Position numbers and translations under genes: made by a program
The notes under the pieces: model-generated
Told to the model about the DNA's origin: nothing
Database searches by the model: none
The model's input: the letters and a program-made list of their open reading frames with translations, nothing else
NCBI GenBank assembly: GCA_041601945.1
Contig: JBFIHG010000008.1
Coordinates: 14,151 to 78,150 of the forward strand
Source: JBFJKD01 sp041601945
GTDB lineage: Bacteria; Pseudomonadota; Gammaproteobacteria; Pseudomonadales; Porticoccaceae
Reading direction: 5' to 3'
DNA length: 64,000 nt
Shown here: positions 44,069 through 53,556 of the stretch, in pieces
Position numbering within the stretch: the first letter of the stretch is position 1
Layout of the letters: every line of letters begins with the position of its first letter

Positions 44069-44330
44069 GGTAAAAATCCTCAGTAGGCGAGCGGCCAACC
44101 ATCGGCACCGCGCCGCTGTGTATTCAACAAGCGATGACCTGACTGGGTTTGTCAGGCACCAGCACTGCGAGTAATGCTGCTTGCGCTGTTGCCAGCGCGG
44201 TCGCCGACACGGTTATGCCAACGGGCAACCATCCCCAGTCTACCAGACAACGACGCACCCGGCTGGTGGGATACACCGCAGCGACGCGCCCGGCCACGGG
44301 GGCGTGATTTGTGGTTACACGGCTCGACAG

Positions 44331-45863
44331 TCATCCCGTTCGGTTCACCACCAGCTCCACACTGCCGCGATTATTGCTATAGAAATTCCAGGCATCGTTG
44401 GCGAAACAATAGAGGTAACCGGATTTACTCGCGGTCCAGCTGCACCCCGCCTTGATCGGAATTATCTCGTGGGTCGCCGGGGTACCATCCGCCTGCGGGT
44501 TTGCTCCGTTGGCAATTACCCCCACCAAACAGAACCAGGGCAACTTTTCCTCGCGGCGCGAACCGCGAAAGTCGGCCTCCTCATTGCCGCTGAGCTTCTT
44601 GAAGCCGGACTCTAGTTTGCCCCACAGCGTACCGGCCAGGTGCACAATTTCGCCCGCGTGAAATTTGCCGTCCGTGGTACCAGCCGGGCCGCATTTAATT
44701 TTGCGATCCAGCCACTGGCCGGTAGCGGAAAACTGGTAGGTGGCTCCCCCGTGAAGGTAAATGCCCGTGTCGTTCCAGGGCTGAGAGGCGAATACGGTAC
44801 AGCGCTGTGTCACGCCCGGGGCGAGATCGATGGTGGGGCGATAAAGCCCCTGAGTGATGGGCGGATTGCTCTGGCGATCGAGAATTGAGTCGTGCAGTGC
44901 TGGGCCGGATTTAAGCAGCGGTACACTGCGTGGCTGGGAACGCATCACCTTAAACAGACCGTTGCGGGAATCGTGTAACAAGCCTCGGCAGTCCGGCACA
45001 ACCTGGTCATAAAGGCCCGGGTGAAACCCCAGACCCTGGCTATGCGCTTCATCCATCATCCACTTTAAGGCGCCGTTTGCGAGCCCACAGTCCACATAAC
45101 CGCCACCCACATCGCTGTGCACGCCGGGAAACCACAGCTGTTTAACATCCGGGTGGCTATCCGGGTTATCCCACAGGGTAGGCGCAAAACTGGCCCGCAT
45201 TTCATCTGCCGCCACCGCCTGGCGCGCATGGCGCACCGTGTGTCCCAGGGTGGTGTCGTGAAACGCGTAATCATCGGTGTCGTCGAGCAGATTGAGGACC
45301 GCCATATCGTTGGGAATGCCCAGCGCTCCCACCGTGTCCCAAACACCCAGAAAGTGCACGGACACATCCGTCGGGGCGTCAGCGCTGGCAGAGTGAAAAG
45401 CCCAGTCCTTGCTCCACTCAGAACGCGCCTGGCGTTTGCCATAGCCCTTGGTAAATGCCGTTTCCACTCGTTTCCACAGGTCGTTGTCAGCCAAACCCCT
45501 GGCATCGAGCAATCCGACCTGACCGAGCATACCTGCCAGGCTGCGCACCGTATAGGCGCCGCGGCTGAATCCAAAAAGATAGATTCGATCTCCGATTTGA
45601 TAGTGGGTCGCCAACCAGCGATAGGGGCTTTTAATATTGTCACTCAAACCCGAGCCGGTGGCACCGCCCGCCAATTTCTGCCACCAGTTGCCTTCGGTGC
45701 CAACTCCCGGGTGGTAGTAGGCCAGTTGTGTAACGCCGTCGCCGTTGGCGGGTCGCGCCAACGCATTGTAGAGGCGCACCACATTGGTGGGTGCTGGAAT
45801 ACCGTTTTCTTCCTGATCAGGCGTGTTCCAGGTACCGTCGCAGCAAACAATGAGATTGCGCAT
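44331..45863 (-). CDS. DUF2235 hydrolase with probable LecA-like C-terminal domain
   Basis: This 510-aa protein has an N-terminal DUF2235 (T6SS Tle1-like phospholipase) domain: VCCDGTWNTP, the nucleophile elbow GFSRGAYTVRSLAG with Ser100, and Asp251 in VHSDVGGGY. The last 150 residues (about 365-510) resemble the galactose-binding lectin LecA: an initial DTGI-L-GG-TYQFSATGQW segment and a final NDAWNFYSNNRGSVELVV. The side-chain calcium ligands of LecA (Asp100, Asn107, Asn108) align with Asp490, Asn507 and Asn508. No signal peptide is seen. The ATG has a strong AAGGAGG site. It follows a membrane CBS-type gene by 59 bases. The lectin part is inference. Confidence 0.8.
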   Translation of the reverse strand: MRNLIVCCDGTWNTPDQEENGIPAPTNVVRLYNALARPANGDGVTQLAYYHPGVGTEGNWWQKLAGGATGSGLSDNIKSPYRWLATHYQIGDRIYLFGFSRGAYTVRSLAGMLGQVGLLDARGLADNDLWKRVETAFTKGYGKRQARSEWSKDWAFHSASADAPTDVSVHFLGVWDTVGALGIPNDMAVLNLLDDTDDYAFHDTTLGHTVRHARQAVAADEMRASFAPTLWDNPDSHPDVKQLWFPGVHSDVGGGYVDCGLANGALKWMMDEAHSQGLGFHPGLYDQVVPDCRGLLHDSRNGLFKVMRSQPRSVPLLKSGPALHDSILDRQSNPPITQGLYRPTIDLAPGVTQRCTVFASQPWNDTGIYLHGGATYQFSATGQWLDRKIKCGPAGTTDGKFHAGEIVHLAGTLWGKLESGFKKLSGNEEADFRGSRREEKLPWFCLVGVIANGANPQADGTPATHEIIPIKAGCSWTASKSGYLYCFANDAWNFYSNNRGSVELVVNRTG

Positions 45864-45922
45864 AGTGTTTGTTCCTCCTTGTTTATTTAAACCACCTCTA
45901 CCATCTGCCTGACAGCATCCAC

Positions 45923-46720
45923 CTAGCGCGCTTCGATGCGCTCGGCCACCTCCAGAATCAGGCTGGAGGTCAGGCGCGAGCGCTCGACCGTGCCAATAAA
46001 AAACCCCCGCGCATCCACCACCGGGATGGTGTTGACCTGCAACTGATCCATCTGACCCAGCACATCGCGTTTGCTCGCATCAGGTGTCACCGCCAGTTGC
46101 GCATCGACAAAGCCAGGTAGTTTTTTCAATCGCTCTTGCGCGCTGGTAGAGGTCTCGTTGAGCCATTTGGCAAAATCCCGGTAGGCGCGTTCCTTTTCGG
46201 CGCGAAAATACACCGCCACATCCAGGGCCTGATAGATGCCAAATAATTTGCCGTCGTTGTTCAAAATAATTAAATACTGCAGATAGGAGCTGGCATACAG
46301 TGCGTCGAGATAACGCTCTATGGCGGGACCGTAGTAGCCGCCGTGACCGAGCCTGAACACCAGCGCCTGGGTTTTTTGTTCCACCAGCCGCGGAATATCC
46401 TGCACGCCACCCTTGGCAGCCATTGCCAGCAGGTTGACCACCTCATCCACACCCGGCGCTTGCGTATCCGCCACGTCGGCGGCGATACCCGTCCGCGCGG
46501 CATCGGCAAACAGTTCGGAGAAATCAGCTTTTACCCCAAACGCATCCAGCATTTTCAGCTTGCCCATCACCAGCAATACCAACAAAAGTGGCAAAACTAA
46601 CAACACCAGATCGAGAGTTTTTAATTCAAACCTGTCGCCAAATTTGACCCGCGCCAGCACTGCACCTGCCACCAGTACAATGCCGAACGCTAGTAATGCA
46701 ATGACCTGCCATTTTTGCAT
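45923..46720 (-). CDS. Membrane protein with C-terminal CBS-like domain
   Basis: This 265-aa protein has two N-terminal helices (about residues 5-25 and 37-56), a cytosolic helical region, and a C-terminal part ending in a CBS-like motif (NTIPVVDARGFFIGTVERSRL). ATG 46720 has GGGGGTG upstream; a longer open frame to 46804 is unlikely. I do not recognise the middle region, which may be a sensor or a partner-binding domain. It is directly upstream of the DUF2235-lectin gene on the same strand, so the pair is probably an operon. Confidence 0.72.
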   Translation of the reverse strand: MQKWQVIALLAFGIVLVAGAVLARVKFGDRFELKTLDLVLLVLPLLLVLLVMGKLKMLDAFGVKADFSELFADAARTGIAADVADTQAPGVDEVVNLLAMAAKGGVQDIPRLVEQKTQALVFRLGHGGYYGPAIERYLDALYASSYLQYLIILNNDGKLFGIYQALDVAVYFRAEKERAYRDFAKWLNETSTSAQERLKKLPGFVDAQLAVTPDASKRDVLGQMDQLQVNTIPVVDARGFFIGTVERSRLTSSLILEVAERIEAR

Positions 46721-46813
46721 CAGACACCCCCAGCAGCTCGACGGGCGTGACGCCAGTCGAGTGGAAAATAATTGTTGTGACGCGGGAGAAAACCGTCCGG
46801 CCATCCCTGCTCT

Positions 46814-46838
46814 GTTTAGCGTCGAGTCAGCGCTAAAC
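46814..46838. promoter_or_regulatory. Eight-base inverted repeat upstream of the CBS/DUF2235 pair
   Basis: GTTTAGCG (46814-46821) and CGCTAAAC (46831-46838) are exact inverted repeats separated by nine bases, about 95 bases upstream of the CBS-type membrane gene and just past the phosphoethanolamine transferase stop. Neither side has a T-tract, so an operator is more likely than a terminator. Confidence 0.4.
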
Positions 46839-46887
46839 TCCTGTTAAGGATAGTTGCGTTTTTATGTTTTGCAAGTTTCCCTCCAAC

Positions 46888-48615
46888 TCAGCCTTCGGTG
46901 GGCAAGAGCAGATCCGGCAGCGGAAAACGGACCACGTCGCGGGGGGTGTCGGGATTCCCAACCAATAACTTCGGCGTTTCAAAATGCCGGTTGACGATAC
47001 TCCGTTTTGTATCGAGGGTGGACGCGGTAATGCCCGCCAGATCGGCAATCGAGTCGATAAGATAAGCGATGCTGTAGGGGCGATGGAGGCATTCCTCGTC
47101 GATGGCACCGTTGTTGGCTTTCCAGCTCGCCGAGCGCCACAAAATAAACGGGACGGTATACATTGCCGCCGTCGGCGCAGCTTCATCGCGACCGACGAAC
47201 GAACGCTCGGGGTCATCGTACACCTCCTCTCCGTGATCAGAAAAATATAGCAAAAAGCCGTTGGGGCCCGCTCCCTTGAAGGACTCGATTAGCGATGCGA
47301 CAACGTTGTCGTTATACAGCACAGCATTGTCGTAGCTGTTGTACATCGCCTGCTCGTCGCTGGCGACCCATGGCGGAACACCTTCGCCGTCCGTAAATTG
47401 ATCGAATGCCGGCGGATAGCGGTAGCGATAACTCATGTGCGTACCCAGTAAATGCACCACGATAAACTTGCGCCTGGCCGGATGGGCCAGCGCCTGCTGA
47501 AAGGGTGCCACCACCGCGCCGTCGTATTGCTCCGCATTCTGGGTGCGATTGTTGTTCAGATAAGTTTGATGGTCTGCCTGGGCGGAAAAGAACGTCAGCA
47601 TCGTATTGCGTCGGGTCATGGTTTGCTGATTGGTGATCCAGAACGTTTCGTAACCCGCCTGCCGCATCAGGTCGACCAGAGTGGGTTGAGAGAGCTCGGC
47701 CAGAGGATGGCTTTGCTGGCCCATGATCAAGGCCTGCTGCAACGCCTCAATGGTATAGGGTCGCGGGGTGATAACATTGTCGAATACCATCAATTCGTTG
47801 CGCATGGCGTCTAATTTTGGCGTGGTATTGCGCCCGTAGCCGTACAAACTCATCCTCTCGCGATTGGTGGATTCGCCAATCACCAGCACCAGGGTCACGG
47901 GTTTATCGGCATTGTGATCAACCAGACTCGTGAGCTGCGCCGTGGTGCTATTTTTCGCTAATAAAGCGTTCACCCCGTCCAGCTGTTGCCGGTACTTGGC
48001 ATAACCGATAACTATCTGCCAGGGGGTAGCCGGTTCCAGTCGGGTGGTAAAGTGGTCGAAGGCGTCCGCGAACGGTGCACCTTTGAGCATCGGCATCACC
48101 AGGGGATACAGGATAACGGTCGCGCACAAACCCATTGTCGCCAGCTGGGGGCCAGCGGTAAGTCGCACCGGTTGCAACTGGAACCACAGCCAGACGGGCA
48201 GGGCAGTGTAGGGGGCAAATACCAACAGCATCCACCACTGAAAATAAACCTGCAAATATTCGCTCGACTCAGCGGTGTTGGATTCAAACAGTGTAAAAAT
48301 AACGCTCTGCGAGAATTCCTGTCCGTACACCAGCATATAACCCAGAGTTACCAGCGACGCGGCCCACAACAACAACCCCGTCAACGCCGAGATTTGACGC
48401 GTGAGGCGCGGCCATAGCAGCACCGGTATTAACCACAGAGCACTCATATAGACGGCCTGTCGCAATCCGGTGCCGCTGTGCCCTGTTCCCCACACGATAG
48501 CTTGATAGACACCCGAAAAATAAAAGAAAAATAGATAAATTAAGAAAATATTGCGCGCTTGTCCGCGAGGTTTTTCTGGGTCAGTGTCTAAAACGGTGTT
48601 ATAGCTGCTACGCAT
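46888..48615 (-). CDS. Phosphoethanolamine transferase, EptA/CptA sulfatase family
   Basis: This 575-aa inner-membrane protein has about five N-terminal helices and a periplasmic sulfatase-fold domain from about residue 235. The nucleophile is Thr250 in GESTNRERMSLYGYGRNTTP, whose wording is closest to CptA/EptC-like enzymes that modify LPS core heptose. The zinc-site DHGEE motif (YFSDHGEEVYD) is present. The reaction would add phosphoethanolamine to lipid A, core or glucan. ATG 48615 lacks a good ribosome site; a GTG at 48738 would add 41 unlike residues. It is divergent from the large membrane protein. Confidence 0.88.
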   Translation of the reverse strand: MRSSYNTVLDTDPEKPRGQARNIFLIYLFFFYFSGVYQAIVWGTGHSGTGLRQAVYMSALWLIPVLLWPRLTRQISALTGLLLWAASLVTLGYMLVYGQEFSQSVIFTLFESNTAESSEYLQVYFQWWMLLVFAPYTALPVWLWFQLQPVRLTAGPQLATMGLCATVILYPLVMPMLKGAPFADAFDHFTTRLEPATPWQIVIGYAKYRQQLDGVNALLAKNSTTAQLTSLVDHNADKPVTLVLVIGESTNRERMSLYGYGRNTTPKLDAMRNELMVFDNVITPRPYTIEALQQALIMGQQSHPLAELSQPTLVDLMRQAGYETFWITNQQTMTRRNTMLTFFSAQADHQTYLNNNRTQNAEQYDGAVVAPFQQALAHPARRKFIVVHLLGTHMSYRYRYPPAFDQFTDGEGVPPWVASDEQAMYNSYDNAVLYNDNVVASLIESFKGAGPNGFLLYFSDHGEEVYDDPERSFVGRDEAAPTAAMYTVPFILWRSASWKANNGAIDEECLHRPYSIAYLIDSIADLAGITASTLDTKRSIVNRHFETPKLLVGNPDTPRDVVRFPLPDLLLPTEG

Positions 48616-48948
48616 CAAGGAGGGCCTGGCCGAATGATATAAGCACCGTTGGAGACTCTGTGGTGTGATTAGTTCCACTCGGAGAATTAAAGCGCCTGTC
48701 GCGCGACCTGCCACCCACCCAGGGCGCCCGACTGGCACCTAAGAAAGGGACTTGTTAATCTGGTGTTGCGGATAAACAGTAAGCGCGGCCAATCATTCGA
48801 TAAACAATGGGACCGGGTTCCACTTCGGACCACAGAAGCGTGGCATAGCACCGCGAACATTTGCGACAATCTCCGCCTCGGAGTCGTACCAAACAGATAA
48901 CAAAGATGATCTGCACCACAGCTTGCTACTGTCACAAGGAGTGCGTCC
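48616..48948. other. Divergent intergenic region, about 330 bases
   Basis: This region separates the phosphoethanolamine transferase gene (minus) from the 1361-residue membrane protein gene (plus). It must hold both promoters if the starts chosen are right. Open frames in it lack domains and ribosome sites. AAGGAG (48937-48942) is the ribosome site of the plus-strand gene. No repeats or terminators were recognised. Confidence 0.5.
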
Positions 48949-51900
48949 ATGACCAGGGTTCGTCCAGCCACACTAGTACTGGCACTGCTGTGCGCAGGGT
49001 TATGGAGCATAGCGCCGCCCAGCGTGGCGACTACTATCCCCGACGAGTTAGCGCACTGGGCGCCCTGGGTGCTGAAAGACGATAAGTTACTCCCATGTCC
49101 GCGCCTGTCCCACACCGCAAACGAACAACCCGAGCAACGCCGCTGCGTATGGCCGGATGAACTAACCATCGACATAACGCAACAGGGAGCACGCTTTGCC
49201 CAGCGCTGGACCCTGTATGGCGAAGGCTGGATTTATCTACCGGGTAACAGCAAACACTGGCCTCTCCAGGTCACGGTAAATAACACACCCGCCACAGTCC
49301 TGGAACACCATGGCCGACCCGCGCTGTTTGCCACACCCGGGCGCTACGCCATTGAGGGGGCCTTGCGCTGGCATCAACCACCACAGTATCTACCGGTGGC
49401 CAGCGACAGCGCATTGATCAAGTTGCTGGTGGATGGCAAGCAGACGCCCGTAGATATTGATGTGGAGGGACGCCTGTGGCTACGGGACCGAGATACCAGC
49501 GACGCGACCGCAGTGCAGAATGACACCCTCAGTATCGAAGTCTTTCGGCTTCTTAGCGACGATGTTCCACTGCTACTGGAAACCGAATTGCGCCTTACGG
49601 TATCCGGTAGCCCGCGGGAAATAGTCGTCGGCCAGTTGTTACCGGATGGCGCGCAACCCATTGATTTTATGTCGCCGCTGCCCGCCCGTATCGAACCGGA
49701 CGGCCGTGTGCGTGTTCAGGCGCGGGCCGGTAAATGGCGTCTGCGCCTCGCTGCGCGCTTCACCGCAGCGCCCAACAAATTTGCCATGCGCCAGCTGGAT
49801 GCGGACTGGCCGACACAGGAAATATGGAGTTTTCGCGCCAACCCATCCCTGCGCGGTGTACAGGTGGAAGGCGTCGCCGCAGTCGACCCGTCGCAACTGG
49901 ATTTACCGGAAGAGTATCGCAACCTTCCCACTTACCTGCTCGGTCCCGACGATATGCTGACTCTGCAGGAGCAGTATCGGGGGGACGCCACGCCGGCGGC
50001 TAATCGGTTGTCACTGCAACGCACCCTGTGGCTGGATTTCAGTGGTGAGGGTGCAACTGCCCGGGATTTGATCAGCGGTACACTGACCCACAATTGGCGC
50101 CTGCGAGCACAACCCGAACTGGCCCTGGGCAGAATCGTCTCCGGGGGCGAACCGCAGGTGGTCACTCGCCTGCCGGGAGAACAAAACGCCGGCATTGAAA
50201 TACGCCAGGCGCAGGTTAGCGTCGAAGCAATAAGCCGTATCGAACCCACTGCGGCGCTCTCTGCGAGTGGCTGGCAACAGGATTTTGAAGGGGTCGGTGT
50301 GGAATTGAGGCTACCTCCTGGCTGGCACCTGTGGCACGCGGCGGGACCCGATCGCGTCCAGTTCTCATGGCTATCGAGCTGGGATTTGTGGGACCTGTTT
50401 ATTTGCCTGCTGGTGGTTAGCGCCCTGGCGAGGCTACTGGGTTGGCAGTGGGGGTTGCTCGGCGTCGCCCTGCTTGCCCTTACCTACCACGAGAGCCATT
50501 CTCCGCTGTGGAGCTGGGCAGTTCTGATTGGGGTATTACCGCTGATTCGCGTGTTACCGGACGGGCGCACCCGACAATGGGCACTGTGGTTTGGCTACGC
50601 CTCCCTGGCGGTACTGGTGCTGATCATCCTGGCATTTGCGGTGCAACAGATTCGCCAGGGACTCTACCCACAGCTGGAACAGCAGCGCGCCATCAATACC
50701 GCCCCCTATAGTTACGCGCGCCCCGCCGTACAGCCACCGGCACCGCGGACTCTGGAAGAAAGCACTCTGGCGACGCTGGATAGTGTGGAAGTCAAAAAAA
50801 ATGCCGCCGAAGAACCCCGGCGCGAACGCTATCGCCCCACCGACAACATTCAAACCGGACCCGGGGAGCCCACCTGGCAGTGGCGCCAGGTCCACCTGGA
50901 CTGGAGTGGTCCGGTGCGTGCGGACGAACCGCTGACGCTATATCTGAGCCCGCCGTGGCTGACGACACTACTTAAATTTATCCAGATCGCGCTTAGCGCA
51001 CTGCTGTTGTTCGGTCTGGCGCGGGCGGTATTGAGTGCCCGGCATTCTGGGGGCGGGGGCTCTCTCGCAAAAAATACCGGCCCCGCTGGCATAACGCTGG
51101 GAGCGGGCCTGCTGCCCGCATTGCTCGCCTTGACCCTCGGCGGTTATACGCCAGTTACCGACGCCACTTCGTTCCCACCCAAAACGTTGCTCGATGAATT
51201 GCGCGGTGAACTTACCCGCGCGCCAGCCTGTGCGCCCCAGTGTGCTTCTATTCAGGCCGTGCATCTACAGCTCGACGATAACCGGCTGCTACTGCGGGTG
51301 CGCGCTAACGCGGGCGCACGGATCGCGCTGCCCCTGCCGGGGGATAAAAGCTGGCAACCGCAATCTCTACTGGTCGACGGCCAGCCCGCACCCCTGGCGC
51401 GGGACGGGGACCAGCTGTGGGTAGCCCTCGACACAGGCAGCCACGACCTGGTGTTAAGCGGCAACGTAACCGGTGAGCAAATAACGCTGCCTTTTGCTCT
51501 GACCGCACACAATGTTTCCGTGGTCGCGCCGGACTGGAACGTTGCCGGTCTTGTCGATGGCGCTGTGCCGGGGCGCTCGTTACAACTGCACAAGCGGGAG
51601 CAAAAAAAGGTGATCGAGACCCTGGCGCCCAACCCTATTGCGCCGTTTGCGCGGGTCGAGCGCGAATTCTTATTCGACCTGGACTGGCAGGTGTTGACTA
51701 CGGTGACCCGTGTGGCACCGGGCATGGGCCCACTCAATCTGCGCGTCGCGCTACTGCCGGGCGAATCGGTAGTTAGCTCCGGCCTAACGGTAGAGAATCG
51801 CGAAGTACTGGTGGCACTGGATAGCCGCCAGGCACGTTTTCAATGGCGCTCCATGATGCCCATTACCAAGCAGCTGACCCTGACCGCCGCCAACAACCCT

Positions 51901-53034
51901 GCCTGGGTCGAACAATGGCGCGTCAATAGCTCACCGCGCTGGCATATTGTCAGTAAGGGCCTGCCCCCGGTGAAAGCTGCGGACTCTTCTCAGGCTGCAC
52001 TGCCGACCTGGCGCCCCTGGCCGGGGGAAGGTCTCACCCTGTCCGCCATCAAACCAGAGCCTGTTGCCGGACCGACAACTACTGTGGAAAGCGTGGCCCT
52101 GGACTATCGGCCCGGCGCACGCAGCGCCGCACTACAGGTTACCCTGGCAATTCGTTCCAGCCTGGGCGGCGACTATCCGGTCACCCTGCCGCTGCCAGGC
52201 AAACTACAACGCTTGACAATAGATGGCGACGAGCAAACCCGCGCGATGGACGACAGTACCGTAATTGTCCCACTGCGCCCCGGTCTACAGACGGTAGATA
52301 TTCAGTGGGCACTGGACGTGGGTGTCACCACCACCACAGCCACCCCGGCACTGGTACTCGCGACACCGGCCAATAACATCGATGTGAAAATGGAATTACC
52401 ACATTCGCGCTGGCCACTGCTTATCAGCGGGCCGGACATTGGCCCGGCCATGTTGTACTGGGGCGTGCTGGCAGTCATTATTGCGGTGGCCGTGGCGCTT
52501 GGTGTCGGCTCCAGGCGTTTGGGGCTATCGATACCGGTTAAAACCTGGCAGTGGTTGTTATTGACGATTGGCATGAGCACGGTGAATATGGTGGGCAGCA
52601 TACCGGTTGTGTTGTGGTTCTTCGCCATGGAGGCGCGCCGACGCCGATCCACAGGAGTGGTTAATCTCGTTCAGATAGGCCTGATCGCACTGTCCGTCGT
52701 GGCGCTACTCAGTCTATTTTCTACCATTCCTCAAAGTCTGTTGTCCGCACCCGACATGCAAATTACCGGTAACGGGTCGAGCAATTACCTGTACCAGTGG
52801 TATCAGGATCACAGCGCCAACACCCTGCCGCAAGGCCAGGTGCTGAGTGTGCCCCTGTGGGCCTATCGCGTGGCAATGCTGGCCTGGTCCCTGTGGCTGG
52901 TGTTCGCGCTGCTAAACTGGATCAAGTGGGGATGGCAGTGCCTTGCCACCGGTCGGTTGTGGGAAAATCCGCCACCACGAGTCAAACGGACTGCGGCTAG
53001 CCCGGGAGAGAGTTATACGGAACACAAACCGTGA
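48949..53034 (+). CDS. Very large exported membrane protein, function unknown
   Basis: This 1361-aa protein has a signal peptide (LVLALLCAGLWSIAPPSVA), long beta-rich periplasmic parts and several membrane segments: a helical block at about residues 474-569, single helices near 671-694 and 712-731, and four helices at the C-terminus (about 1165-1332). A Pro/Glu-rich linker (about 580-640) joins the first helices to the next periplasmic part. Two cysteine-containing stretches (LLPCPRL ... RRCVWP and APACAPQCAS) may form disulfides. I do not recognise the family or any catalytic motif. AAGGAGTGCGTCC precedes the ATG, and a PilZ gene follows. Confidence 0.78.
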   Translation: MTRVRPATLVLALLCAGLWSIAPPSVATTIPDELAHWAPWVLKDDKLLPCPRLSHTANEQPEQRRCVWPDELTIDITQQGARFAQRWTLYGEGWIYLPGNSKHWPLQVTVNNTPATVLEHHGRPALFATPGRYAIEGALRWHQPPQYLPVASDSALIKLLVDGKQTPVDIDVEGRLWLRDRDTSDATAVQNDTLSIEVFRLLSDDVPLLLETELRLTVSGSPREIVVGQLLPDGAQPIDFMSPLPARIEPDGRVRVQARAGKWRLRLAARFTAAPNKFAMRQLDADWPTQEIWSFRANPSLRGVQVEGVAAVDPSQLDLPEEYRNLPTYLLGPDDMLTLQEQYRGDATPAANRLSLQRTLWLDFSGEGATARDLISGTLTHNWRLRAQPELALGRIVSGGEPQVVTRLPGEQNAGIEIRQAQVSVEAISRIEPTAALSASGWQQDFEGVGVELRLPPGWHLWHAAGPDRVQFSWLSSWDLWDLFICLLVVSALARLLGWQWGLLGVALLALTYHESHSPLWSWAVLIGVLPLIRVLPDGRTRQWALWFGYASLAVLVLIILAFAVQQIRQGLYPQLEQQRAINTAPYSYARPAVQPPAPRTLEESTLATLDSVEVKKNAAEEPRRERYRPTDNIQTGPGEPTWQWRQVHLDWSGPVRADEPLTLYLSPPWLTTLLKFIQIALSALLLFGLARAVLSARHSGGGGSLAKNTGPAGITLGAGLLPALLALTLGGYTPVTDATSFPPKTLLDELRGELTRAPACAPQCASIQAVHLQLDDNRLLLRVRANAGARIALPLPGDKSWQPQSLLVDGQPAPLARDGDQLWVALDTGSHDLVLSGNVTGEQITLPFALTAHNVSVVAPDWNVAGLVDGAVPGRSLQLHKREQKKVIETLAPNPIAPFARVEREFLFDLDWQVLTTVTRVAPGMGPLNLRVALLPGESVVSSGLTVENREVLVALDSRQARFQWRSMMPITKQLTLTAANNPAWVEQWRVNSSPRWHIVSKGLPPVKAADSSQAALPTWRPWPGEGLTLSAIKPEPVAGPTTTVESVALDYRPGARSAALQVTLAIRSSLGGDYPVTLPLPGKLQRLTIDGDEQTRAMDDSTVIVPLRPGLQTVDIQWALDVGVTTTTATPALVLATPANNIDVKMELPHSRWPLLISGPDIGPAMLYWGVLAVIIAVAVALGVGSRRLGLSIPVKTWQWLLLTIGMSTVNMVGSIPVVLWFFAMEARRRRSTGVVNLVQIGLIALSVVALLSLFSTIPQSLLSAPDMQITGNGSSNYLYQWYQDHSANTLPQGQVLSVPLWAYRVAMLAWSLWLVFALLNWIKWGWQCLATGRLWENPPPRVKRTAASPGESYTEHKP

Positions 53035-53111
53035 ACGACGCGCCGCGCCGAGCGCCGCAAGCCAGTGTGTCGGAGTAACCGAATACATTACGTGGAGTTG
53101 CAGGGGTAACT

Positions 53112-53477
53112 ATGGTGAGCAATCATCGCAAGAACCAACGCCGACATCTGGTCGCCCTCGCTCAGGTTAAAGACCTTGAGTGCGACTCAATCCTTGGCTA
53201 TATCGAAGACCTGTCCACGACAGGGATAAGTTTACTTACTGACCGAGCGTTTATTCCAGGCAGTACAAAACGCGTTTCCATCAGCTTTCACAATCCTCAA
53301 CAGGGCCAGATGTACATCAACGCAACGCTGCGCATCGCCTGGCAACAGTTGATCTGGAATAGTAACGATGAGACCCGCGCTCAATATAAAATGGGCTGCC
53401 AGATTGTCGCTATTGTCGACGCAGATCACGTAGCTTTATTGCAGGCTGGCAGCGCCTACGGTTTGGCTGGTGGGTAG
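53112..53477 (+). CDS. PilZ domain protein (cyclic-di-GMP receptor)
   Basis: This 121-aa protein is a lone PilZ domain. The c-di-GMP motifs are present: an RxxxR at the N-terminus (Arg6-KNQ-Arg10) and D33-LSTTG38 matching (D/N)xSxxG. Binding of cyclic-di-GMP is therefore likely, and the target is unknown. It lies 77 bases after the giant membrane protein gene on the same strand, with AGGGG before the ATG, so the two may be linked. Confidence 0.88.
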   Translation: MVSNHRKNQRRHLVALAQVKDLECDSILGYIEDLSTTGISLLTDRAFIPGSTKRVSISFHNPQQGQMYINATLRIAWQQLIWNSNDETRAQYKMGCQIVAIVDADHVALLQAGSAYGLAGG

Positions 53478-53556
53478 TCATACGCCCGCGCACCGGGCCA
53501 CCTGTCACTTACCGCCCGCGCCGAACTTTTATTATCCGCTATGCGCTGCTGAATAA

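Noticed and set aside
44069..44330. Possible gene in the 260-base gap before DUF4197
   Set aside because: The open frames are shadows or lack ribosome sites and domains; nothing could be supported.
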